Part shown: piece by piece, positions 54,857 to 64,000 of the stretch
Numbering within the stretch: position 1 is the stretch's first letter
Layout: each line of letters begins with the position of its first letter
Source of the DNA: Gymnopilus junonius
Taxonomy: Eukaryota > Basidiomycota > Agaricomycetes > Agaricales > Galerinaceae
NCBI GenBank assembly: GCA_015501075.1
Contig: JADNYJ010000081.1
Coordinates: forward strand, 113,873 to 177,872
DNA: 64,000 bases
Reading direction: 5' to 3'
Made by a program: the position numbers and the translations under genes
The notes under the pieces: model-generated
Told to the model about the DNA's origin: nothing
Databases searched by the model: none
What the model saw: the letters and a program-made list of their open reading frames with translations, nothing else

Positions 54857-56981
54857 ATGACATTTGCTAGGGTATGGCTGCTGGCCTTCTTGGCCATATG
54901 TGCTGGTTTGCAGGTCGCTTGCGGCGTTTCGACGGCGGGGGCCACCACGAGCATTGCTGGTGCAACGTTCCCCGATCTCTACGAGGCATCGGTCACCGAA
55001 CTCCAGGCGGGCCTTGATGCTGGAACGTTCACTAGCGTTGATTTGGTGAAGGTATGCTTCCGAGCCTTGATGACGTTTCCTTCCAGTTAATTACCCACCC
55101 AGGCATACTTTGCCCGCATCGATGAAGTGAACTTGAAGGGACCAGTACTTCGCCCTGTTCTGGAGGTGAACCCGTCTGCTTTGGCCCAAGCTGCTGCATT
55201 AGACGTGGAAAGAAAGAAGAGCGGAAAACGATCAGCCTTACACGGAATACCTGTTCTGCTGAAGGTATGCTCTCCTCACCAATTCCTGATGACAACGACG
55301 CGTAATAAGAGTTACTCGTCCAGGATAACATTGCGACTATTGCTTCAGAAGGTCTGTGCGTTATCTAATTGTACTCTTGTGAAATGCTCATAGCAGATTG
55401 TGCACCTCAGGCTTAAACACGACCGCTGGTTCTTTCAGTCTTCTCAAGTCAGTCGTTCCCGAAGACGCTGGAGTTGTGAAGCGTCTTAGGGCAGCAGGAG
55501 CAATCATTCTCGGTTCGTCATTTTAGTAATTCCAAGAAATGGATTTCCTGATGTCTGATTAGGAAAAGCCAATTTGTCGGAATTCGCAGAGTTCCGAGGC
55601 AACCTCCCTTCAGGATGGTCAGGGAGAGGTGGACAAACCACGAACGCATTTTTTCCAAACGCTGATCCATGTGGATCGTCTTCCGGTTCTGGTGTGGGGA
55701 CTTCCATTGGGCTTACAGCAGTGTCGCTGGGTACCGAGACTGATGGGAGTATCACATGTCCTTCGTCCAACAATAATGCAGTAGGCATCAAACCGACCCT
55801 TGGACTGACTTCTCGTGCGGGAGGTATGTATATAACCCTTTGCACTTTAGTCTTTATACTCATGTTGTATGTGAACAAGCCATCCCTATTTCCGAGCATC
55901 AGGATACCGTCGGCCCCATCACGAGATCAGTAACGGATGCCGCCATTGTGCTGTCCATCATCGCTGGGAAGGACCCCAACGATAATTTCACCCTAGCCCA
56001 ACCACCCATCGTCCCCGATTTCACAAAAGCTCTCAACAAGAACGCTCTTCGAGGGAAGAGGATCGGCGTTCCGAGGCGGGCCTTCCTCAACGACAGCATC
56101 AGCGGAAATGACCCATTCGTCAACGTCGTTTTCGAGGAGGCGCTGGCCACCATCAGAAGCTTGGGAGCTACAGTCGTGGATCCAGCAGATTTGCCCTCGG
56201 CTGATGAGATTGTCGTTTCTAATAATGAGACTATCGTGTTGGATGTGGATTTCAAGGTGAGAGTACAATAAAGCCTTCCAACTTGATGCGCACGCGCTGA
56301 ATTCGCGTTCAGATTCAAATCGACGCCTACTATGCTGGACTGTTGAAGAACCCTTCAGGGGTCCAAAACTTGGCTGGATTAATCGCGTTCGATAGCGCTA
56401 ACCCTCAACTCGAAGAACCCGTCAACTTCACTGACCAAAGCGAGTGAGTCATCACCTTTCTCTTTTCTTCCGCAACAAACTCAGGATATTCACATTCTGT
56501 GATTAGACTCATAGCATCAGAGGCGACGACCGGTCGTAATGCGGCTTTCTTCCAGGCGTTGGCTTTTGATCATGAGCTTGGTCGTACTAGAGGTATTGAT
56601 GCCGCGCTTAAGGAGCACCAACTAGATACGCTTGTGTTGCCAGCGCCAGGGTTTACTACTGTTCCCGCTGGTAAGTCGTCCTTTATAGAGTACTCCATTA
56701 ATGACCTCTAAATCATACTTGGCCTGCAGCCCTCGCCGGCTATCCCATCGTGACAGGTGAGTTCTCCAAAAGATTCTTTACCGCCAGCGCCCTGATTCAC
56801 TTCTGCTACGTAAGTGCCCTTGGGCTTCTACCCAGACAACGTCACAATCGGGTCCGCTGGACCTCTCACCGTCTATCCCGCTCCTGGTTCCCATCGGACT
56901 TTCTTCTTCAGCACCGCCTTCTCCGAGTTCGATCTGATCAGTTTCGCATTTGCTTATGAGCAGAAGACCAGACGCGATTAG
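54857..56981 (+). CDS. Secreted amidase-signature family protein
   Basis: Residues 1-23 are a signal peptide (RVWLLAFLAICAGLQVACG). The catalytic Ser-cisSer-Lys triad of the amidase-signature family is visible: Lys119 in VLLKDN, the cis-Ser about 201 in CGSSSGSG, and the nucleophile Ser225 in GTETDGSI. The spacing of 24 residues between the two Ser matches the family. Substrate-side and fold elements follow: QDTVGPITRSVTDAA, AGKDPNDN, RIGVPRRAF, LDTLVLPAPG, AALAGYPIVTVPLGFYPD. Nine introns join in phase, including one that splits the GTG codon between YPIVT and PLGFY. It ends EQKTRRD. It is expected to hydrolyse an amide bond outside the cell; the substrate is not predictable. Complete and intact, with no neighbour of related function. 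Confidence 0.9.
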
Positions 56982-57362
56982 CGCGCAGGGCGTTTCCTGC
57001 TGCTATTCCCAAAACGCAGTTGGGAGATGTTATCGGCAGATAATGCCATTGGCCATGTGTTGGTGTAGAGTAAATATTGGTCTCCTTGTTTATTCGTCTT
57101 TTAGCGTAATGTAAAAGAATGTCAACTCCCTGTTGGACGTGTTATGATAACAGGAAGTCGATGCTCTCGCATGCGTACGCATATGTATCCCCGGACTCTT
57201 TTTTACAGTACGTCTGGAGGACTCTAGGCAGTCTTTTCCTTTTCACTTGACATTTTTGAAATATCTTTCGGCCATACGCCCTTGCGGCACAAAGTGATAT
57301 AGATTGATAAATCACAAAACAACGTTCAAAGCAAATAAGAAAGAAGGGGTACGAAGGTAGCC
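56982..57362. other. Convergent intergenic region
   Basis: Lies between the 3' ends of the amidase gene and the third four-TM gene. No open frame or repeat of note. Confidence 0.4.
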
Positions 57363-58619
57363 TTAAAGCATAGAAAAAGTAGCAAGGAAAGAAAAGGTCG
57401 GTCGGCGAATTAGTTCGAAAAGTGCATCGTGAACATCGTGGACATAAAACCGACGAAAATAGAGGAGAACAGTCGGAAAAAAAAAGAAACCCCTGAAGCG
57501 ATTGTTATACCATCCTGGAGAAAGAGAAGGAGAACATTAAATCTCTCCTCCCATCGTAAGAGGTGTGAAAAAAATACTCACTTCCAAATATGGGATTGGG
57601 CCTTAAATGATCCACTCGATCCGAAAAGCGTCGTATCAAGATGGCGATATAAAACTTGTTTATTTTAGAAGGGAACATCTTCGTTAAACGGCAAATAGCT
57701 TGGGAACCAAGACTCACCTGGAACAATAAGTCGACGGTCAACGCTATAATGAACCCTGCCCAGAGACTGTTGAATCCGACGGTACAAAATACACCTGGGA
57801 GCGTTCCAGGATTCGAAGAGGAAGAGTCGGATTGCCAGAGCTGTCCGCCGTTACTGCATTCCCAGTTGATGTTATCCTTGCTGTGAAATACGAAAGGGGA
57901 TTAGCTAAGGGATAATTGGTCAGAATAAAAGAAAGAAAGATGACGTACCCGCGTAGGAGTTCCAAGGTCATGATAATCCCTCGCAAGATGGAAAATACGA
58001 TGAGGAACGGCCAGAGGTATTTGACTGTACCGGCTAATACTCTAGATCGCTTTTCAAGGAAATGAAGACACGTAAGCGACTAAAGGACAGGGTAGTAGGA
58101 AAGAAAAACGTACAGTAGCCAGGGCTATGATGCTCAGGATTGCAGCAGTGCCGATGGCTAACGCGATGCCGCCGTATATCAGCCTGAAATGTTCGGTTCG
58201 TGCGTTAGCGTCAGAAGAGGAAGGGAGCACAGTAGATCGCCGGGGAGCAGAGGGGATGGTAAATGAATGGATAAAGCTCACCATTCTGGGTAGACGAAGA
58301 AGAAAAAGGCACCCTGCTTGAATAGGAAGATAGCACCAGCAACACTGTATATCTGGACGAAATCAAGAAAGGAAGATCAGGGATGGGTCCATATAGAACG
58401 CAAGCAAGATCTGGCCATACGGCAATGGTTGCACTAAAACGAGCGCGCCGGCCCTCTGTACAAATAGAAACGTGTCAGTAGTCAGAACTGTTCAGACGAT
58501 CAAGTGGGTGGCTTACGAGGGGGAATATGCAACAGCAGCTGTTTTTCCTGGAGGATGACGCGATATTATTGGTGAGGAGCGACTTCCAAGGAATGAGATA
58601 ATGAAGAGGCTTACAACAT
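57363..58619 (-). CDS. Four-TM membrane protein family, third and most diverged copy
   Basis: The first coding exon is 5 nt (ATGTT, 58615-58619) and joins to give MLKNSCCCIFPL, followed by RAGALVL, then IYSVAGAIFLFKQGAFFFFV, LIYGGIALAIGTAAILSIIA, VKYLWPFLIVFSILRGIIMT, a loop with WECSNGGQLWQSDSSSS and GVFCTVGFNS, and FIIALTVDLLFQ. The motifs and intron positions match the duplicated copies at 1356-2430 and 48826-49895, but the third exon is shorter and identity is far lower. This gene therefore predates the inverted duplication. The C-terminus is less certain: after PNPIFG the best model reads GWYNNRFRGF and may run to the stop at 57363. Function unknown. Confidence 0.65.
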
Positions 58620-59138
58620 GGCAGGACGGAAAGGTGACCCGAAACAAAGCGACGATATTTGGTCGTGAAAGGGTTTGGAAGAATGTGCCGTCAACGTAAG
58701 GGAAAGGAATCGACGAACGTTGCGGATGACAGTAGTAATCATAGATTGGTGCTGCATCAGGCTGGAAGACGTCCGACCGTATCGATACCCATAATGGAAC
58801 CAGGAGCGCTCGAAATCCATGGATTTGGACCACAATGTATGGGTGGTGGAATTGTCTGTTCCGATTAGATGCTTGTAGAATAGTATGTGCGGCAGGGTAC
58901 TCTGAGTCTGTAACCTCTGAGTAAGCTAACATCAGAGTGATACCCACAAATCTTACCTTCGAACATACTTCGTCCTTCGGTGGAAAGGCAAGGAAAAGGT
59001 CAAGAAAAGGTCGACAAAAGGAATTCCGGTTACCTGTTGAACGCGGCGAAATATTCCAACACGTGTGATCGGTGGCTGTGTCCCGTCACGCCCTCGTTCG
59101 ACGTCTAATATCTTTCAGAAACAACGCTTTACTCTTCA
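58620..59138. other. Intergenic stretch
   Basis: Separates the divergently arranged third four-TM gene and a weak plus-strand frame at 59139. It probably contains the promoter of the former. No discrete element identified. Confidence 0.35.
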
Positions 59139-59562
59139 GTGTTGCTGCCATGTTCGCATCAACTCAGGACGATTCCCAGAATCAGCAGTATAATTCCACA
59201 CAGACCAGTAGCCAACGCCCCGCCGCCCAACACTCGCTGCTCTGAATCTCATCTGGATCGAATCAAGGCTCTGCCCAACTTCAAGGAAAAAAGGTATCTG
59301 GTGGTTCTTTTTTATCTTTATCTCAGTATTCCGTACTTGTCGCTAATACTTCGCCTTTGCCTTCTTCAGTCCCTATCCCATTTTCTATCGCTTTAGCGCA
59401 CCACTCCATTACAGCTCTTTTGCCTCAGCCCTCGAATCCATACCAGCCTATGTGCCGGTTTCGTCTCATGTATTGCCCTACATTCTCCAGTTTTCCGAGC
59501 TTCAGGCCTCCCAGTCGCTTGACATGGCCAATATTGGTGTCCCCAGTCCTCAAGCTCCTTAA
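59139..59562 (+). CDS. Hypothetical small protein, two exons
   Basis: ATG at 59139 gives CSESHLDRIKALPNFKEK, followed by a GT-AG intron (about 59294-59368), then SPYPIFYRFSAPLHYSSFAS and ILQFSELQASQSLDMANIGV to a TAA at about 59562. The phase is consistent and the second exon looks protein-like. The first 30 residues are odd, and I know no homologue. Could be a decayed gene. Confidence 0.25.
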
Positions 59563-59957
59563 TTTGAAGCACAAGAACTCGAGGAGGCGCTTACCTTCAG
59601 CACTATTGTCCATCTATGTGAGTTGAAGTAAATCAGGACGTCCTCTGATATGGAACTCTGGTATGGAAAGATATGCTGGCATTGAGTGGGGTACTCTACC
59701 TTGGCCTTGGGTGCGGGGTACATTCTCCTTCCTATTATCCTACCCACGTCCTCCTACATAAATTTATTTTTTTCTAGCCAATCTCAGATTCTCTCCGCTC
59801 TGACAGATCTATTTCTCATAGAATACCTAAACGACTCCTGAGCTCTAAAATTTCTATTATATGTATCCTTGCTGGCGCCTATTAGTAACCAGAAGTAGCG
59901 GTGCAGCTGACTTTTGGTTACTACTATGGCTCAAATGACTATGAACCACCTGTCCAT

Positions 59958-62258
59958 TTAGCAGATGAACATCCTGTCTATGGATCTGAAAATTGCCGTC
60001 AGCAAACCTACACCTTCACAAGTATGCTCCTGAAAACGCGTGGCCATGCTACTCCTGTAAATCACCTTCAACCCCTTAAATTCTTCAAATTCCTCCAACT
60101 TGACGTCATTCGGAATGAGTGTTAAATCCACCACATCAACTGGCATGTTCAATTTTTGCCGAAGGGATAAAAATGCTCGTAGCTCCGGTGCCTCGGTAAA
60201 AGAAGGCCGCTTGTATGCGATTTGCTTGACCCTGACTTTCGATAGCTTGGGAAATAGGAGACCGTTCTGGTTACAATAGGGCGTAAGCATACTGCGATAC
60301 AAATAGTCCGAAATTGATGTGGATCGTTCGGTTAAAATAGTACGGACGTTGCGCAAGAGGGGTAGGAAGTTGCATATAGTGCGTTCTACATTTCTGAATG
60401 CCAAGGGGTCAGATAATGATAGGATGGTGTAAAACTCCAAGGTGGTGATATTTTCAAAATTTGGGGAACGAAAGCCTTCCAGAACCTGGTGCAGGAGGAT
60501 TGGGATATGGGAACGTGGGATGGATTCAATCTCTATGATGAAGGATGTCGGCATGTTTAAATCTTTATAGTATCGCCCGTTTCCAATAGAGAGTCGATTG
60601 TGAGATACCCACAATACAAGCCCGGTAACGGTGTGGAGGTTGTGTTCGAAAAAACTCTGAGAATATCGCGATAGCATTCGAGTTAGAGAGCTTGGAAGGA
60701 CATCGTACTCAGTGTACTGCAACTTCGAACGTAAGCAGCACCCATCCCGAGGTATTATTCCATCCAGTAAAGTTACACACGATGATAGCGAGCCCTTCAT
60801 GTTGACGTGACGGAGATGGGGAAGGTGCGCTGATGCGCATATACCGGTTTCGGGACGTTGACAGGCCAATGTATTTTCCATTTCCAAAAATTCGATGAGG
60901 GGCATGTGCTTCAATGCTTGTAACCAATCCTCCGCGGACACAGAGGGTTCGCTGCATACAATCAACTGGCGCACAGAAGGTAAAATGGGGACCTCCGGTT
61001 TGAGAACTAACTTGGTCTCCGGACTAACAAAGCGAAAACTGCGAATTGAGTGTGTGGCAGTTTCAGTTTCAAATAAAGGCAATGATGGAAAGGTGTCGAA
61101 TTTTCGATAAGAAAATGCGTCGAAGTGTAAGTGCAGTGCGTGGAGGTCCTCTTGTGGTCCAGGATAAACGTCAACTATGAATTCTAAGGAATGCAAAGTT
61201 GGTGAAGGATACTCAATGGTAAAGTTTTGCGCTCTGATTATAAGATTGAGATCTCTGGAAGGGATACCTCTCAAAAAATTTGAGAAATATCTAGACACCA
61301 CTTCCCTGGCCATTGTTAATTGCTCATGATCAGAAAACGTTTTGGCAGTCAAAGATAAGCTGCATCCAAGGCGGGGTGTTAGGCACGATAGAATGGCAAT
61401 AGACGATTGAAGGTGTTCATCGTGAATACCAATGTATTTAAGATTCTGGAGTTGGAGCGCTGTGGATACGTTTACGGAATCGGTGACTGAGATTGCATGA
61501 TCCATAATCAAATGTTCGATATTAGGCATTCGTTCCAATGCGAACAACCAATCGATATGTGACATCGACGTGGTGTGGGATATTACGAGCTCCCTAAGGC
61601 CCGATATCCATTGCGTGTTAGAATTTCGGGACATGCGGAGGTTTAGAGCATCCAAAGTGAGCTTACGGATCGAAGGAGCTGTTTTCGTTATCAGCTGGTC
61701 AAAATATGCTGAGGAGGCAGAGGGACGACCACTTGGATGGTGTCGGAACTTGATTTCAAACACCTGTAGAACTGGAGCCGGCCGAGATAGCATGTCCAAG
61801 ATATGCGCTGCGATTGTCTCCTGAAAGTCGAATTCGACTTTCAGAACTCGAATCCTTGCCCAGTGTTCCTTAATTAGAGTGTAAAAAAAGTTTCCTTCGC
61901 CCGGTTTGCGCATATCAACAAAGCCTCTCAGCAGAAGATCACTATGACCGGTCCTTCGTACAATTTCGTGCCTCCATTCCTCTTTTAGTCTCGATAAAAC
62001 GGGAAAGTCAATGAGACAACCCCAGAGAGAGGGCAAGTTCAGAATAAGTGCTCGCCATCCATGAGAGACATGAGAGCACGCCCAGATGATGACCAGGGCG
62101 CGTTGTTCCCAGGTATGCCTGCGCAGCAGGCCAAGACCGAGGTGCATTGAGACGTCGTCCAGGGCGATAAGTATGAATATTTTTGACAGGCTGTCATTAT
62201 TCAATTGTAAAACAGGAGTTCTATGCGCATCCATTGGCTGTGTAACGGTCGAACTCAA
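59958..62258 (-). CDS. F-box-like protein, 766 aa
   Basis: This is a single large frame. The F-box-like domain spans about residues 13-85: PVLQLNNDSLSKIFILIAL, then a Lys/Arg-containing insert, then WACSHVSHGWRALILNLPSL and WGCLIDF. It is followed by a Leu-rich region of about 650 residues with two broadly similar halves, each containing a segment of the form LP..R.L..(S/C)...S..DWL.ALE.MP..E.L.M (around residues 225-260 and 430-470). This suggests an internal duplication of the repeat domain. Expected SCF ubiquitin-ligase adaptor by family. The start at 62258 (MSSTVTQPMDAHRTP) is good, although Met9 is an alternative. The length is larger than usual but not exceptional for agaricomycete F-box proteins. 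Confidence 0.78.
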   Translation of the reverse strand: MSSTVTQPMDAHRTPVLQLNNDSLSKIFILIALDDVSMHLGLGLLRRHTWEQRALVIIWACSHVSHGWRALILNLPSLWGCLIDFPVLSRLKEEWRHEIVRRTGHSDLLLRGFVDMRKPGEGNFFYTLIKEHWARIRVLKVEFDFQETIAAHILDMLSRPAPVLQVFEIKFRHHPSGRPSASSAYFDQLITKTAPSIRKLTLDALNLRMSRNSNTQWISGLRELVISHTTSMSHIDWLFALERMPNIEHLIMDHAISVTDSVNVSTALQLQNLKYIGIHDEHLQSSIAILSCLTPRLGCSLSLTAKTFSDHEQLTMAREVVSRYFSNFLRGIPSRDLNLIIRAQNFTIEYPSPTLHSLEFIVDVYPGPQEDLHALHLHFDAFSYRKFDTFPSLPLFETETATHSIRSFRFVSPETKLVLKPEVPILPSVRQLIVCSEPSVSAEDWLQALKHMPLIEFLEMENTLACQRPETGICASAHLPHLRHVNMKGSLSSCVTLLDGIIPRDGCCLRSKLQYTEYDVLPSSLTRMLSRYSQSFFEHNLHTVTGLVLWVSHNRLSIGNGRYYKDLNMPTSFIIEIESIPRSHIPILLHQVLEGFRSPNFENITTLEFYTILSLSDPLAFRNVERTICNFLPLLRNVRTILTERSTSISDYLYRSMLTPYCNQNGLLFPKLSKVRVKQIAYKRPSFTEAPELRAFLSLRQKLNMPVDVVDLTLIPNDVKLEEFEEFKGLKVIYRSSMATRFQEHTCEGVGLLTAIFRSIDRMFIC

Positions 62259-64000
62259 AATGAGTCAAAGTTTCAATTATATGAATGCACAGAAAGGAAC
62301 TATTACTGTGACTTACTAATTGTTTTCGGGGAAATACGACCCGTATTCTGAGCCCGAGAAATACTTGAGGTCAAGAATTTGTCTCGCCAGGGGTGTGATG
62401 TATATATGCCCGAGGAGCTTAGTAGGTGCTCTTTGGTGATTATGGGTGATGGTGATGATGAGACGCAATGTCTTGAAATGCTGAGATAAAAAGGCGGGCC
62501 GTCAGACCTCGTGGCGAAATAAAGTTTAATAAACTGGTGCTGTACCCCTCAGATGATGGTTTTGAAGATACAGCAGGAGGTAGGGTGCAAAGCAAACATA
62601 AATGCCTAATAGATGTTAAAAGGTCAGTTAGTAAATACTATACGAGCATGCTCAAACTTCACTGGACGAAGCAAGGGCGAAGAAAGCGGAGTGATCAACC
62701 CAAGGTCAATCACTTACTCGCTTTTTGGGCTGATTAGACGACGATTATCTTCAGGGTTTGAGCGTACTGAATGTAGAAATAACTGGATGTGCATATGACT
62801 GAAAAATAGTGTCAAGTGAAAGTTGAAAGACGGCCAGCACTCTGAGGCTCTTTTCCGGACCGGTGAAGCCCTAACCTTTCGGTCCACGCCAGCACTCTTT
62901 AATCTTTGTCAGCCACAAAACGAAAATGTCCCCTCTACCTCCTCAACGATGCCACTCCTCCAACCTCGCAACGTCCAACTGGTGTCTGGCAGAATGTCGC
63001 CCAACGTCGAATTGTAAACATTGTTTGGAGTTTCTGAGCGAGAATGTGCAGGTGCTTATTGCTCTTTGTGATCAATGCTGTTTTTCTTATCCACATCGTG
63101 TTTCATACATAGCTATTGTGCGCGCTAGAGCCCTGCGGACCAGCGCGTTTGGGTAGATATCCGAACGGTGCGGCGTCATCACTGCTATCGCCACTTGGTC
63201 CTCACACTACTTAACTCCGGCGGGACAGCGCCCCCCTCATTCCGATTTCGTGTTCTTATTTATATTTATATTCCTGCAGGCTGAAGGAGGGTGATCGTTG
63301 GTTTTCCTTCCCTTTCGATTTTCCCTCTTTCTGAGACTTTTTATGTGACGTACAGATATTGAAGTACCCGCTGCCGCCGCCAACACGATGCGCACAGGAC
63401 TGAGGATGGTACTGAAGTCGATGTTACTTGCTAAGCAGCCCACGGCTGACGTTCTTGCTGGGTGTACAATGCTGGTTATCTAGGCCTATCGATGGTAAAC
63501 CAAGTTCCAGGAACGGGGTGCACAAGGAGAGTATCCTGCGGCTCCTCTTGTTAGCTCTCCCCCTCTCCCGTCCTTTGGCGGTCAACATCAACCTTTCTGC
63601 TACGGTTAAGCAACCCACCATCACCACACATGCCAGTGGGCGTGGTCACCTCCGTGACACGCCTTGCAGTAGCAAGCAGCATCGGACCGTCTCAGAGTTG
63701 GGAAGACAAGGCGGTGTTTATGATTGGCACTCGGTCTTCCGTACATCTATTGGAGTTGTCGTTCAAACAAAGGGCTGAGGTGAGTCGATTCTGCCTGTAG
63801 GCTGTCCGTGGTCGCGTCTTTGCTCATTTCATTTATACAGTATATATGGGCGCTTTATTCCTTCCTGTATCGTGCTACGGAAGGCGGGTACGCTTCGCAT
63901 CACAGACTCTGCATTGTCACTCATAATTACCCTTTGCTCGTCTAGCTAATACTGTCGGTCGAACTATGGGGGAACATTAGAGGGAGTAAGAAGGTGTGAA
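62259..64000. other. Gene-poor right end of the window
   Basis: Short frames only. A Cys-rich plus-strand stretch at 62926-63156 (CHSSNLATSNWCLAECRPTS, CKHCLEF) and one at 63428-63778 have no start, splice or family support. No repeats recognised. Confidence 0.4.

Noticed and set aside
1..64000. Mating-type locus (homeodomain pair, pheromone receptor or CaaX pheromone genes)
   Set aside because: The inverted arms prompted the idea, but I found no homeodomain, seven-TM STE3-like receptor or short CaaX-ending precursor; the DUF6533 protein is not a pheromone receptor.
1..64000. tRNA, rRNA, CRISPR, riboswitch or Shine-Dalgarno features
   Set aside because: No cloverleaf with A/B boxes, rRNA motifs or regularly spaced repeats were seen, and the intron-rich gene structure shows this is eukaryotic nuclear DNA.

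Overview
The window looks like nuclear DNA of a mushroom-forming basidiomycete (Agaricomycetes). The genes are broken by many short introns of about 40-75 bp. The recognisable families are typical of that group: F-box-like proteins, a DUF6533 membrane protein, a Mug135-like C-terminal domain, a Ure2/GstA-like glutathione transferase, a secreted amidase-signature protein and lineage-specific small secreted proteins. No rRNA, tRNA, CRISPR or bacterial-style operon was seen.

The main architecture is a large inverted segmental duplication. The left arm (about 489-6855) is the reverse complement of the right arm (about 44798-50687), with about 38 kb between them. Each arm carries the same cassette: a four-TM membrane protein gene, a complete GST gene (GST-1) and part or all of a second GST gene (GST-2). 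Both outer genes are complete in extent on the right but truncated inside introns on the left (GST-2 lacks exon 1; the DUF6533 gene keeps only exons 1-2). The right arm is therefore probably the parental copy. The left copy appears to have been pasted into another gene, whose remnant fills bases 1-488. After the duplication a solo Copia-like LTR (3543-3956, TSD GTGTC) inserted only in the left arm. The GST copies have decayed differently: GST-1 is intact only on the left, and GST-2 is broken on both sides.

Between the arms, from left to right, lie: an F-box-like gene (7.6-9.1 kb); a hAT-type MITE with a perfect 8-bp TSD (10592-11163); small secreted protein gene SSP copy 1 (11.8-12.5 kb); fragments of other secreted or membrane families; a nuclear-type hypothetical gene (16.0-17.3 kb); a head-to-head pair of related membrane-protein genes (19.6-22.9 kb); a block (23.2-24.9 kb) that recurs in decayed form at 35.3-36.5 kb; a truncated secreted galactose-binding-like gene (26.5 kb); SSP copies 2 (30.9 kb), 3 (34.2 kb) and 4 (40.5 kb, without its signal peptide); a 5'-truncated MFS transporter next to a Mug135-like gene, both with GC-AG introns (36.9-39.3 kb); and two copies of a membrane-protein family that follows the SSP genes (41.6 and 43.0 kb).

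Outside the right arm are the DUF6533 gene, two long F-box genes (52.5-54.1 and 60.0-62.3 kb), an intact secreted amidase-family gene (54.9-57.0 kb) and a third copy of the four-TM membrane gene (57.4-58.6 kb). Overall this is a repeat-rich accessory region shaped by duplication, truncation and transposition rather than a single biochemical pathway. Exon models were assembled by eye from splice signals, reading-frame phase and comparison among copies inside the window.
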